64,000 bases of DNA from Lepturacanthus savala (Eukaryota; Chordata; Actinopteri; Scombriformes; Trichiuridae): assembly GCA_030544235.1 (NCBI GenBank), contig CM060461.1, positions 557,001 through 621,000 on the forward strand, read 5' to 3'. The notes below the pieces were generated by a model, which saw nothing but the letters and a program-made list of their open reading frames with translations, was not told the DNA's origin and made no database searches. Numbering within the stretch: the first letter of the stretch is position 1; every line of letters begins with the position of its first letter. A program made the position numbers and the translations under genes. This document shows positions 45,196-56,264 of this stretch, piece after piece.

Positions 45196-46984
45196 GTGAT
45201 CTTAGATGCTGTCTTCACCACTCTCTGCAGGCGTTTGCAGTCCATGGCAGTAGACCTGCCATACCACACAATGATGCAGCTCATTAGGATGGACTCAAAA
45301 ATGCAGCTGTAGAAGTTGCTGAGGATCTTTAGTGACATGCTAAACCTCCTCAGCCTCCCCAGGAGCCTTCCTCACAAGCTGTGTGGTGTTCAGTCTCCTG
45401 GTGAAGTCCTCTGATGCAGACACCCAGATATTTAAAGCTGCTCACTCTCTCTACTTTCTGACCCTGGATGAGCAGTGGCTGATGAGTCGTCCTCTCATTC
45501 ATAGTCATTCAGGCAGGTGGGGGGCTCTTCTTGGGGAGGGGCACAATGGTAGTGTTCTTGAAGCAGGAGGGGACAGTCCTCTGGCTGAGGGAGAGGTTGA
45601 ATATGGAGGTGAAACGTCATCAGCTCATTAGCACAAGTTCTGAGGGCTCTTCCAGGGATATTATCTGGCCCTGCTGCTTTGCAGGAGTCGATTCTCCTCA
45701 GGGCTTTGTTCACTTGGGCAGATGAGATGACTGGTGTGGGGGAAGGAGGTGTGGTGGTCTAAGTGTTTGTCAGCCTCTTCTCTGTGTGGGGGCTGGAGGT
45801 CTCAAATTGGGTGTAAAAAGTGTTGCGGTCGTCAGGCAGACTGTGGCACTGATGGTATTGGTTCTGGTCCTGTAGTCCGTGATGTGCTGTAAGCCCTGCC
45901 ACATGCACCCAGGTTCAGCAGTGGAATAAAAGCCATCCAGCTTCTCTCTGTACTGCTTCTTGGCTGCTGTGATGGCCTTTCTCAGCACTTTGTAGCTTTG
46001 TACTCAGTCTTACTGCCAGATATAAACGCAGTGGAGCGAGCTGCAGCACACAGCGTACCTAATTTTATCCAGGTCTTCTGATGCAGAAACTTCTGAAACT
46101 TCTCTGTATGGAGGGCACAATGTTTTCCACATAGGTGCTGATGCACCCAGTCTCATAGTCTGCATAGTCCTATACACTGACAGAAGAATCCTCCAGAGTG
46201 GCTGCAGCTTTGAACACATCCCCGTCTGTTGTAGAGTCCTGCAGTATGTCTTCGGTGTCCAGATTCGGTTAACCTGTTTGATGACTGGATGTGATTGTTT
46301 GAGTCTCTGTCTGTAAACCGGGTAAAAGAACAGTGGCCTGAAGTGGGGTCAGGGTGCAGCCCTGTATGCTCCTTTTATGTTGGTGTAAAGCTAATCCAAA
46401 CGCTCATGGGTGGGAAAGTCTACATGCTGGTGGTATTTGGGGAGTACAGTCCTTAGGTTGTGTAACGGGTGTGTGGTCAGGGCATGAAGAAGGACACAAG
46501 GCACTGTTTCTTCTGTTAATTTGTTCCTGCAGAAGGATATTAATACATGTTATTTTCATAGAGGAAAGGGCTACGGAAGCCCAGGAGGAACACAAAAGAC
46601 AGAGTGCAGGAAGACAATTTCCACAGGAGAATGAATAAAATAATCGTAAATAAAAATAACTCATTGACATAAAACTCATAAATACTCAAATTAATCATAG
46701 AATGATAAATACAACTTCTCTTACTTCCCCCTGTGTTGTGATCCTGGCTCTTAGTTCATCAACTTTGTTTTCCAGAGACCGCATATTAGCAAGCAAGAGA
46801 CTGGGTAGTGGTGGTCGACTAGCATGGGCTTTTAGCCTAGCATGGAGACCTCCCCTCTTGTCCCTATTATTTTGTATTAAGGTAGCTATCCAAAGGTTAA
46901 CCTAGTTAAAGTAATCAAATTACTCTTGATGATACTCAAAAATGGTTCGGAACACTAACCTTGATCTTACTTATTGACACCAGA

Positions 46985-47530
46985 CAACTTCATGTAATGC
47001 TACTGTGGCAGTCTTGCTGCCCCCGTGGGTTCCCCGGCACCGAACAGACCCACAACAAGTCCAGTCTTTTTGAGTTCAACCGTTTTTCCGTGCTTTATTT
47101 AACACACCCACACACACACACACACACCACACGTAGACCCAATGCAGCCGATCACCGGCCCGGTACGCTGCCGTCTGCTGGGTCTCTAGTGTGTCCGTCG
47201 CTTTCCTCCCTAAGGGTCCAGCCTGCTACTGTTTTAAAAGAGATGGTGAGAGTAATTAGCGCACCTGTACTCGACTGCTCAATCACTCTCACCTGGCGCC
47301 GCTCCCCTGAGCCCTCCCCACACCTCTCTCCCGCAGCTGATGCACCACGCCCCCTCCACAGCTACAAATGAAGTTTACGTAAAGTTTTGCAACAGTACAA
47401 ATAGTTACCCTTTAATTCAAAATGAGGAGAAAAAAATTTGTTTCCCCAACAGACAAATAAAAATATATATTTCCACAAAACACAAAACAGACTCCTTTAA
47501 TGAAATAAAATAACTTCCGAACAACTTATC
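46985..47530. repeat. dispersed repeat shared with 41400-41570/42280-42310
   Basis: CAACTT(C)ATGTAATGCTAC, AAATAGTTACCCTTTAATTC and CTCCTTTAATGAAATAAAA recur in the same order and orientation at 41408-42300. The copy here is interrupted by a solo LTR, the other by a hAT. It could be an LTR pair around 42.3-47.0 kb or simply two repeat copies. Confidence 0.45.
47004..47360 (-). mobile_element. solo LTR with 5-bp target duplication
   Basis: The 357-bp unit starts TGTGGCAGTC and ends CCCTCCACA (TG...CA). It is flanked by GCTAC at 46999-47003 and 47361-47365. On the minus strand it has a TTTTAAAACAG TATA-like motif and downstream AATAAA, the order expected in an LTR, so the element pointed leftward. 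No internal retroelement sequence remains between the duplicates. Confidence 0.7.
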
Positions 47531-48140
47531 AACTCATAGTTCAGATGAAGAAGTCCTCCGCTCTTCCCTGTAGAAAAAAAATACCAAAGTCACAGGCACA
47601 GATGAAGAAATTCTTTGCTAGTTCAATTCGGAAAGTCCTTGTCCACATCATCAGGGAAAACCAGACGACCGTGATGGCAAGGTTTTGTGCTTCCACTTGT
47701 CTTTTTTCACTTCACAGTGACAAAATACACACACAAATATTAACTCCAATAACCATCTCAGATAACAAGGAAATGTGCGCTGTTTCTTTTAAAACACAAG
47801 CTACACTTTCACACTTTTTAGCTGCTAACCCTTTGCCATTTTTCTTTTCCCTCCCCTTTTTTCTCAAATCCTCCAATTATCACACATTAATATAATTGCC
47901 CACAACTTAATCAATGAAACAATAAAACAAATCCACATGAATTCTCTGGATGCAAATCTTGCGATATTTAACTATTTATTTTAAAAATTAACTTAAGATG
48001 CACTTATTCTTTTTAACTGAAATCTATCAATATATTATTATTTAGGAATCTATATTAAGGGTTATTAAAACAGCCTTCAAAGCATTTTATTTAACCCCTT
48101 CCTTTCTCATAAGGGCTACATAAGTATTGAGTTAATGTAG

Positions 48141-48500
48141 TTAGTCATTTTCTATACCTGCTTATTCCTCATTAGGGTCGCAGGGGTCTGCTGGAGCCTA
48201 TCCCAGCGCGTTACGGCGAGTGGCAGGGATACACCCCAGATGGTCGCCAGCCAATTGTGGGGCACACACACCATTCACTCACACATTCTCACCTACGGGC
48301 AATTTAGAGTCAGCAATTAACCTGAGCAGGTTTTTGGACTGTGGGAGGAAGCCGGAGTACCCGGTGAAAACCAATGCAGACACAGGGAGAACATACAAAC
48401 TCCACACAGAAAGGTCCCAGACCCAGGACGGAAAGGGGTCTTGAACCTGTGACCTTCTTGCTGTGAGGCAACAGCGCTAACCCCTGCCACCGTGTCGCCC
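48141..48500 (-). repeat. tRNA-headed SINE-like repeat, copy 2
   Basis: The longest copy in the window. Reverse complement order: head with CACGGTGGCAGGGGTTAGCG and GAAGGTCACAGGTTCAAG, then the body, then CCTAATGAGGAATAAGCAGG. Box A and box B-like motifs are near the head. Confidence 0.55.
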
Positions 48501-48904
48501 TGTAGCTAGAGTATTGCAGTAAAAATAAATATTATGAGCTGATGTAGTTAAAGTATTGCAGTATACAGTAAACATTGAAATATACAGGATTTCACTTCAT
48601 AAATCACAACAAATCACAGTATCAGACAGCATTTTATTTCAATTTTCAAGAATGAAATAGAAGTTAAATGTATTAAGGGAACAGAGACACAATGAGGCCT
48701 GATGTGATTAACTGTGCTTGTTTTAGGGCTTTGACTTTTACCCAAAAATCATATTCGAAGTTCGTTTGTTTATTGATATTCGAATGTATTCAAATATTTA
48801 ATTAATAATATTTCGACCATTAAATGCCTTAAATGAAGACCAATATTGGTATCAAATTGAAGTTATACATGGTCTGTCCAGCAGGTGGCAGCGTTATCAG
48901 TCCA

Positions 48905-49217
48905 GCGGTTACCACACTTTTTTAGCCACAAACGTCTTTTTTCCCGAAACACGATCATGGAGTCTATGCTTCAACCACATCTCCGCAAATGTGACGTGAC
49001 TCCAGTGACTGGACTCGATCATGTCTAAACAGAGAGAAGTTGTATAACGGGATGTTGAATATCCATTAAATATGACAAATAAAACGTTTATTTAGACTCT
49101 TTATTGTGTCAGAAAATCCCACTTTGACAGCCATCACGTTTTTTAGCTTGCGCAACCCCAAGTGGCCGCTCGCATGGCCGCTCGCGCACCCCGAGCACCA
49201 CACTTTGGGAATCCCTG
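48905..49217. mobile_element. deletion derivative of the 31158-33363 hAT family
   Basis: CAGCGGTTACCACACTTTTTTAGCC at the left and CACACTTTGGGAATCCCTG at the right match the ends of the 2.2 kb element. Inner blocks such as TATTGTGTCAGAAAATCCCA also match. The target duplication is not recognisable. Confidence 0.6.
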
Positions 49218-49654
49218 GTCAATGTCAAGTATTTATGCATGTATTAAAATTATTATTGAGCAAATAAACCGTGCCAGCAAATCTGCCGCTCTACTTTGAC
49301 GGGCATAGAGGAGACCTCGTGAAGGAGATAGCATGGAGTCAATTCTGGCCTGCCTCGTCACCGATTCCTCCCCCTCCTCCAACCTTCTCCAGCTTGCCAG
49401 GATGTAGCGTTAACAAGTAGGCCAGGGGTGTCCAAACTTTTTGCAAAGAGGGCCAGATTTGGTGTGTTAAAAATGTAGGGGGCCGACCTTGACTGATGTT
49501 CTCTACATAGAACAACAATATATTTAAACAAATTTTAGCAAGCCATTCTGTGTTTCCCATTTGCTTTTTTATTTCAATTTCAATAATCTTAAACATGTCT
49601 TTGGTTCATTTGAAACATGCATATAATATACAATTGAATATTAACTTAACTTTT

Positions 49655-50463
49655 TTAGTTTTTTATGTGAGCGAAGAAGAAGAAGAAGACGAAGAAGAGG
49701 AGAATACGAAAAACAATACAAGAAGGAACAAGTAAATAAAAAGGTCAGTGTTTACTGTCGCTACATGACTGTACTTGTCAATGTGTTATAGTTAGGCCAC
49801 GTAGCCCCATGTTTGATATGAAGCTGAACTAGAGGATGCTAAAAGGACAATACATTAAGATCCGCAAGAAAACAAATCAAGTATATTACGTTGTTTTGCA
49901 CTTCAATTGCATGAACATTTATAAAGAATACGATAACATAACTTTCTATGTGTTATTGTATTCTTTAAAATACTTGATTTGTTTTGTTGCAGATCATAAT
50001 ATGTGTGTGTATGTATGTCCTTTTAGCATCCTCTAGTTCAGCTTCATATCAAACCTGGGGTTACGTGGGCTAATTATAACACAGTACAGTACAGTACACA
50101 AGTACAGTCACATAGCGACAGTAAACACTGACTTTTTTTATTTACTTGTTCCTTCTTGTATTGTTTTTCGTATTCCTACTTGTGGTAACTTGTCAAAACA
50201 AAGGACAACAAATGCAGACTTTTTATTTAAATTTCACTTTTTATCGAGATATACAAAAACAATACATCCCTTCCAGTCCTGGAGAGAACGACAACTCGCG
50301 CATGCGTGGAAACTTCACTCTTCTTCAGTAAACCTTCTTGCCGGCCACAATGATCACACAGCAGCACCCACTGGATAAACAATCAATTGCCCCCCTAATT
50401 ACTGCTGCTTCACAACACTCCTCTTCTTCGTATTCTTCTTCTTCACTCGCATAAAAAACTAAA
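49655..50463. repeat. large imperfect inverted repeat (fold-back)
   Basis: The left arm, 49655-49900 (AGTTTTTTATGTGAGCGAAG, GAATACGAAAAACAATACAA, GAAGCTGAACTAGAGGATGC), reappears reverse complemented in 49970-50180 and 50410-50463. About 230 extra bases (50180-50410) interrupt the right arm. Confidence 0.7.
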
Positions 50464-50511
50464 AGTGCACCGCCAATAATAGTCCCCGGTAACTCACTTC
50501 TGTTGTGGAGT

Positions 50512-50640
50512 TTTCTTTTATTTGCAGCGCCGTGTTTTTTATTTGCAGCGGCGTTTCTTATTTTTGCAACGCTGTGTTTTTTATTTGCAGCGGCGTTTCG
50601 TTTTGTTTGCAGCAGCGTTTCTTTTTGTTTGCAGCGGTGA
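50512..50640. repeat. minisatellite, TTTTATTTGCAGCGGCGTTTC-like unit
   Basis: About five to six imperfect 22-26 bp units with core TTTGCAGCGGCGTTT or TTTGCAGCAGCGTTT. Confidence 0.8.
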
Positions 50641-51833
50641 AGGTTCCCGGCCACAATGTATTAAGTCTACATGCGGGCCAGACGTTTTCGATTTTATGAG
50701 AGTCTGCGGGCCGGATGGAATTCGACCATGGGCCGCATTTGGCCCCCGGGCTGGACTTTGGACATGTCTGAGGTAGGCTCTTAAGTTGCTGGTCGTCGCG
50801 TGGTATGAGTTTGGCTCTACATATTTTACATATCACTTTGTCCTTTTTGGTTATTTTTTATTTTATTTTTTTGGGAAGCCAAAGTACCGCCACACATTAC
50901 TTTTTAAATTATCAGGGGTGTAGTTTTCCTCCTCGGGCGTGCTTGTTGCCTCGGCCATTGTGTAGGCCTGCAAAATATGTGCGAACCGGGACGCACTAAC
51001 TACAGGACCCCAAGTGGCCAAATGAGGTCACATTTACAAAAAATGACGTTTGAATATTAACGGCTGCCTAATATTCATTCAAATATCTCTAATTTTTAAA
51101 CTATTCAAATTATATTTGAATAACGAAGTTCGGAGTCAAAGCCCTGGTTAAAAGAGGTTCACAATGACATGTGCATAAAAAGCTCCAAATAACAAAGACA
51201 CACACACACCTTGTGCATTTACTAAGAGAAGTATTTCAAATCAAACCATTTACTTCCTCCTGAGTTTTAATTTCTAAAACAGTTTAAATACATTTTACTC
51301 TACCTGAGATTAAACCTCAAATCTGTGCTGTTGCCTCTGAAGGTGCTTCAAATATGAACATGCTTCACAGTTTTTAAGGACAAGTTCTCAAGCATCAGAT
51401 TATTGTTTTTTGTCTTTTAAATTTGAGATAAGAATCTCCTTCAAAAACTTTAAACTTTTGGTTAAAACTCTCCACAAAACATCTGTCAAGACTTAATCTC
51501 CAGATTTTTGATGTGTATCTTCCTCTGCCTGTGGAGGAAACAACACCATCCTGAGTCCTGCATGTTTTCTGTGGAACTGCTTTCATCTAGAGGTAGGAGA
51601 TGGAACTGCAGTCGCCATATGTGACAGGAAACAGAGGGAATCTGCACATTGAGTCAGCAGATGAGAAACATCTGGACTGTTTCAGTCCTGTTCTTAGTTT
51701 TTTTCTTACAAATATGAACCAAAACCTCAGTAGCTGTCTTACTTCAGTTTCTGAACAAACTCTTCTCACAACTTGGTTGATTAAAGCTTCATTCAGCTTG
51801 TTTGTGTGTCTGTTGAAGTGAGATCATACAACT

Positions 51834-51856
51834 ATATATATATATATATATATATA
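51834..51856. repeat. (TA)n at left edge of Tc1 copy D
   Basis: TA run immediately before the left terminal repeat. Confidence 0.9.
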
Positions 51857-53045
51857 CACTCACCGGCCACTTTATTAGGTACACCTGTCCAACTGCTCGT
51901 TAACACTTCATTTCTAATCAGCCAATCACATGGCGGCAACTCAGTGCATTTGGGCATGTAGACATGGTCAAGACAATCTCCTGCAGTTCAAACCGAGCAT
52001 CAGTATGGGGAAGAAAGGTGATTTGAGTGACTTTGAACGTGGCATGGTTGTTGGTGCCAGAAGGGCTGGTCTGAGTATTTCAGAAACTGCTGATCTACTG
52101 GGATTTTCACGCACAACCATCTCTAGGGTTTACAGAGAATGGCCCGAAAAAGAAAAAATATCCAGTGAGCGGCAGTTCTGTGGGCAGAAATGCCTTGTTG
52201 ATGCCAGAGGTCAGAGGAGAATGGCCAGACTGGTTCGAGCTGATAGAAAGGCAACAGTGACTCAAATAACCACCCGTTACAACCAAGGTAGGCAGAAGAG
52301 CATCTCTGAACGGACAGTATGTCCAACTTTGAGGCAGATGGGCTACAGCAGCAGAAGACCACGCCGGGTGCCGCTCCTTTCAGCTAAGAACAGGAAACTG
52401 AGGCTACAATTTGCACAAGCTCATCGAAATTGGACAATAGAAGATTGGAAAAATGTTGCCTGGTCTGATGAGTCTCGATTTCTGCTGCGACATTCGGATG
52501 GTAGGGTCAGAATTTGGCATCAACAACATGAAAGCATGGATCCATCCTGCCTTGTATCAACGGTTCAGGCTGGTGGTGGTGGTGTAATGGTGTGGGGAAT
52601 ATTTTCTTGGCACTCTTTGGGCCCCTTGGTACCAATTGAGCATCGTTGTAACGCCACAGCCTACCTGAGTATTGTTGCTGACCATGTCCATCCCTTTATG
52701 ACCACAATGTACCCAACTTCTGATGGCTACTTTCAGCAGGGTAATGCACCATGTCATAAAGCTGGAATCATCTCAGACTGGTTTCTTGAACATGACAATG
52801 AGTTCACTGTACTCAAATGGCCTCCACATCACCAGATCTCAATCCAATAGAGCATCTTTGGGATGTGGTGGAACGGGAGATTCGCATCATGGATGTGCAG
52901 CCGACAAATCTGCGCCAACTGTGTGATGCCATCATGTCAATAAGGACCAAACTCTCTGAAGAATGCTTCCAGCACCTTGTTGAATCTATGCCACGAAGAA
53001 TTGAGGCAGTTCTGAAGGCAAAAGGGGGTCCAACCAAAGTGGCCG
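51857..53045 (+). mobile_element. Tc1/mariner element copy D, right end deleted
   Basis: The left terminal repeat CACTCACCGGCCACTTTATT is intact. At the right, GGTCCAACC is joined directly to AAAGTGGCCG, so about 24 bases, including part of the right terminal repeat, are missing. Confidence 0.9.
52005..53038 (+). pseudogene. Tc1/mariner transposase copy D, frameshift and lost catalytic Asp
   Basis: The longest transposase frame of the four: ATG 52005, open to 52850. One base is deleted after 52828 (CCTCCACA-TC against CCTCCACAGTC in sister copies), after which PDLNPIEHLWDVVEREIRIM continues in the next frame. The second catalytic Asp is Gly (QQGNAPCH, codon 52740-52742, residue 246). Either change alone would inactivate the enzyme. 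Confidence 0.88.
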
Positions 53046-53665
53046 CTATAAATTCAACATACATTCAAATCTTTTCAAATATTCAAATTTCTTTCTTCAA
53101 ATATAATTTTTTTTCTCCAAAGAAAATCCAGAAATTTCACATTTAGATTTAGATTTTTGGTTTCTCAAAATGTTACAGCCTTTTTCTTTAAAATATTTCA
53201 ACTTGTATCCTAAACTGTTCCAACTTCTTTTCCAAATCGTTTTCTCAAAATATGATGACTCAGGAAGTGTATGCCAGACTGTTTCATGTCTTTTCATATC
53301 TCACTGAGTTTGGATTAAATTTCCATGCTCAGTTTGAATGCAGCTTGAATACAAGTTTTCTCTATTTTCTCTATCATTTTAAAACTTGTTCATATATTTG
53401 CTAGTTCATATATTTGATCTTATTCTAACTGCCTTGTGTTTTGAATTTATGCACTTTATGACTACATTAAGAAAGGTGACATACAAATAAAGTTGTTTTT
53501 GTTGCCATGAACAAAAACAACTTTACAAGCTTCACAGTAAAATAATTATGACTTTAATATCAGGATCATATCTCTTCTGCTCCCATTGACTTATTTGCTT
53601 CTCTGCAGTTTTAAGATGTTCTGCTTCAGTCAGAAATATAAAGAGAAAGGAAACAGGATCCAGAT
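53046..53665. other. dusp28 downstream region, no gene recognised
   Basis: AT-rich. AATAAAGTTG at 53487 is on the plus strand and has no assigned gene. Confidence 0.4.
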
Positions 53666-55494
53666 TCAGTTCACCTCAACTTCTCCTCGTCTCTTCTTCA
53701 GCTCCTGTTCGTATTTCTGCAGCTGAGCTATAAAACCGGGGTTTGGATCGATCACATGACGAGCTGTCTTCACTCTCTGGGAAAACAAACACCAGGCCTT
53801 TAACATGTTTTTGCTTATTATTATTAGTATACCATTTATTGTCAAATGGATGCATATTAGAGCTGAAACATTTCTGTAATTTTTTTTCGTATTCATTAAT
53901 TTGCTTCATATTTTACTGGTAATTATTTTGTGTATTAAACATAAAAATCATAACATTTCATAAACACCTAATTATGACATAAAAACACTGAATCACAAAT
54001 CACAAATTATGGCATTAAAAACTGACATAAAAACACAAGAATATGACATTAAAACAATAAATTATGACATAATAAACACAAAATTATGACCAAATTATGA
54101 CATAATAAACACAAAATTATGACCAAATTATGACATAATAACACAACATTATGACATAAAAACATTGAATTATGACATAAGCACCCAATTACTCACATCT
54201 AAAAACATCTATTGACTTGTCTTTTCAACTGAGCAATAATCTTTCATTCATTCATTTTAATCATTTATTAATCAAATCAAAGCAGCAGATCATAAGTATT
54301 GTTCAGTTTTGTACTGAAGGAGTTGAGCTGAGTCATTTTGAGGATAAATATATTCCCGCAGTGTCACCTGATCAGCTGCTCTGTCAGTGTGTTGCTCAAA
54401 AGGCACCTTGGTAATTCAACCCTCAGCCTTTTATTCATCATTTTTAATTAGCATGTTGAAGGTGCATTGTGTCGTTTCTGGTGGAATGTAATGGTGACGA
54501 CGCAGATTGCAACTGACTGTGCACACAAACATGTAGGAGAAGCTACAGTGTAGAGATGAAAATGTTCTGACAGTTGATGACCTATACATTTTTGAAAAGA
54601 TTAATCAATTAGTTGTTTGATTCATAAAATTATGTAAAATGTCGATCACTGTCTCCCAAAGCTTCAACCTAAAATGTTTAAAATTTTGTCCAGACCAACA
54701 GTCCATAACTCAAAGATCATCAGTTTACTATTATAGAAGAAAATGATCAGATTTGAAAATTTTGACATTTTCTTCTTAAAAATTACCCAAATCCATTATT
54801 CAGTTATCGAAATAGTTGATATTTAATAAAATAGTTGGCAACTGATTAATAAATCCTTGCAGCCCTACAGTGGTGGCTGCAAAACAGGTGAAAAACATCA
54901 CTAGAGTCGCTTGGTTTGTCCTTTCTGGGCTAGAAACAAGGCAGCACGACATGATGGTTTCATGAAGCGAGACCAGCCCTCCGTAGAGATAAAAACAGAT
55001 TATTATTAATTTAATATTTGAGAATCCTAAGTGATCATCATGATCATTTGCTCCTACAAAGTTTCAAGAAATGTAAAATTTGATCCCAATAACACATTAA
55101 CCTAGTAAATAGTACCACAGATGGAAAGGGCAACCTCAGTGACACTCACCTGCAAGGCAGCTGTCAGTGTCAGCTGCCGATGCTTCATCAAGTAGGCGAT
55201 GCAGATGGTGGCTGAGCGGCTGCGGCCGTTCTTGCAGTAGACGACACTGCGGCCACCATGTTTGGCCTCCCTCTGGATGGCGTCAGCGCAGCGGTCAAAA
55301 TGGCTGTACAGGTCCTCAGCAGGATCGTCGTAGACCGGCACCTGCAGCCTGGTGATAGCGGTGGAGGGAAACGGCTGTTGCTTGGACACGTTGATGCAGA
55401 GCGTTACCGCCTCCTGTTGGAGGAGCTCGTCGCTGCAGGCCGAGCGAGCGTTACTAATAAAGAGGGCACTGGTCACTTTACACAGCTGCAGCAT
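53666..55494 (-). CDS. dusp28: atypical dual-specificity phosphatase 28
   Basis: Two exons, 55494-55150 and 53776-53666, join in phase 0 (GTGAGT donor, TTTTCCCAG acceptor) to give 151 residues. The start MLQLCKVTS leads into the DSP fold: LFISNARSA, VTLCINVS, VPVYDDPAEDL with the general-acid Asp region (56-57), the P-loop YCKNGRSRS (Cys87, Arg93), AYLMKHR, then exon 2 with DPNPGFIAQLQKYEQEL. This order and the YCKNGRSRS loop match DUSP28. The usual His before the catalytic Cys is Tyr, a feature I recall in the mammalian orthologue, so it is not a local mutation. DUSP28 proteins are small cytosolic enzymes with weak phosphatase activity. The intron holds a MITE and a TTATGACATAA-type repeat. 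Confidence 0.88.
53946..54190. repeat. degenerate TTATGACATAAAAACAC tandem repeat, array 1
   Basis: At least ten imperfect 15-25 bp units built on AAATTATGACATAA and AAACACAAA, in the dusp28 intron. Confidence 0.75.
54556..54872. repeat. MITE with GCTGCAA-type right end in dusp28 intron
   Basis: AAGATTAATCAATTAGTTGTTTG at the left and ATAGTTGGCAACTGATTAAT...TTGCAGCCCTA at the right resemble the ends of 61207-61430. The left end is eroded. Confidence 0.45.
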
Positions 55495-55737
55495 CCTGGA
55501 CCAATGACCTTTACAGGCTCCCGTACTCTGGCTGTCGCTGAGGGAAACGCTGCCTGAGCAGAAACAAGCAGGTGAGTCATTCTACCTGAAGAGGAAATTT
55601 ACTCTGGACAGAAGGTAAATAATTAGTCATGTAAAAGAGGTTTTACCCTCTGTATAAGTTTGATATTAAAACATCCTTCAAATGTGCTTTAATATCAGTT
55701 AAAGCAGCTGTGAATATGAGTTATTAATTTTGCACTT

Positions 55738-56135
55738 AAAAAATAGAAAGAATTGTGTCATAAAAAGACACAACTTAAAAGCACAAAACTATGACCATTT
55801 AATTTTGAAAAATTAGGACATAAAACACTTAATTATGTCAGATTATGAAATAAAAACATTAAATTATGAAATAGTATAACATGAAAACATTAAATGATAT
55901 GACATAAAACACTTAATTATGATATAAAAATAGATTATGTCATAAAACATTAAATTATTACATAAAGCAATTAATTATGATATAATAATTATGACATAAA
56001 ACACTAAATTCTGACCAATTATGACATAAAAGTACATTATGACAAAAAGAACAGATTATGACAAATTATGACAACACTATGACACGAAACTATGACATAA
56101 AAATACTAAATTATGGCAAAAAAGAGCAGATTATG
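55738..56135. repeat. degenerate TTATGACATAAAA tandem repeat, array 2
   Basis: About twenty imperfect units of the same motif as 53946-54190, upstream of the dusp28 start codon. dusp28 exon 1 thus sits between two arrays of one repeat. Confidence 0.75.
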
Positions 56136-56264
56136 GACACTAAGTCCCCAGTGTAGCATCAGATTCTCTGTGTTTGACGGACAGTTTTTCTGTTGAACTG
56201 AGCTGGAAATATAAAACAGGGATTGGATATAAGGACAACTCCTTACAGAGTAAATGCATTTTAA

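Larger units (their letters stand above)
44560..46340 (-). mobile_element. LINE copy with rearranged RT
   Basis: In 5' to 3' order on the minus strand: AITAAKKQYREKLDGFYSTA and MWQGLQHITDY (about 45985-45890), RIDSCKAAGPDNIPGRALR and CLNDYE (about 45700-45500, RT N-terminal blocks), then NFYSCIFESILMSCIIVWYG and CKRLQRVVKTASKITRT (about 45320-45200, RT C-terminal region). The catalytic YADD part is missing. The 3' tail from about 45010 to 44560 resembles 5826-6095. Two strong palindromes interrupt the C-terminal coding part. Confidence 0.75.
49423..50770. mobile_element. nested hAT-type element with internal fold-back
   Basis: Begins CAGGGGTGTCCAAACTTTTTGC and ends GGGCTGGACTTTGGACATGTCTG. 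AAGTAGGC (49415-49422) and AGGTAGGC (50771-50778) form a 7-of-8 duplication. The interior holds a long inverted duplication and a minisatellite. Confidence 0.65.
48725..51146. mobile_element. outer hAT-like element with AGGGCTTTGAC ends
   Basis: Left AGGGCTTTGACTTTTACCC and right GGAGTCAAAGCCCT are inverted. ATTCGAATGTATTCAAATAT and ATTCAAATTATATTTGAAT-type subterminal motifs occur on both sides. I did not find a matching 8-bp duplication. It contains 48905-49217 and 49423-50770. Confidence 0.55.

Noticed and set aside
55200..55240. Possible inactivating mutation in the dusp28 active site (His to Tyr)
   Set aside because: The surrounding sequence is well preserved and I recall the same Tyr in mammalian DUSP28, so it is a family trait rather than pseudogene decay.
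53946..56135. CRISPR-like array from regularly repeated TTATGACATAA units
   Set aside because: Units are degenerate, AT-rich, irregularly spaced and without distinct spacers, in an animal genome. It is a minisatellite.
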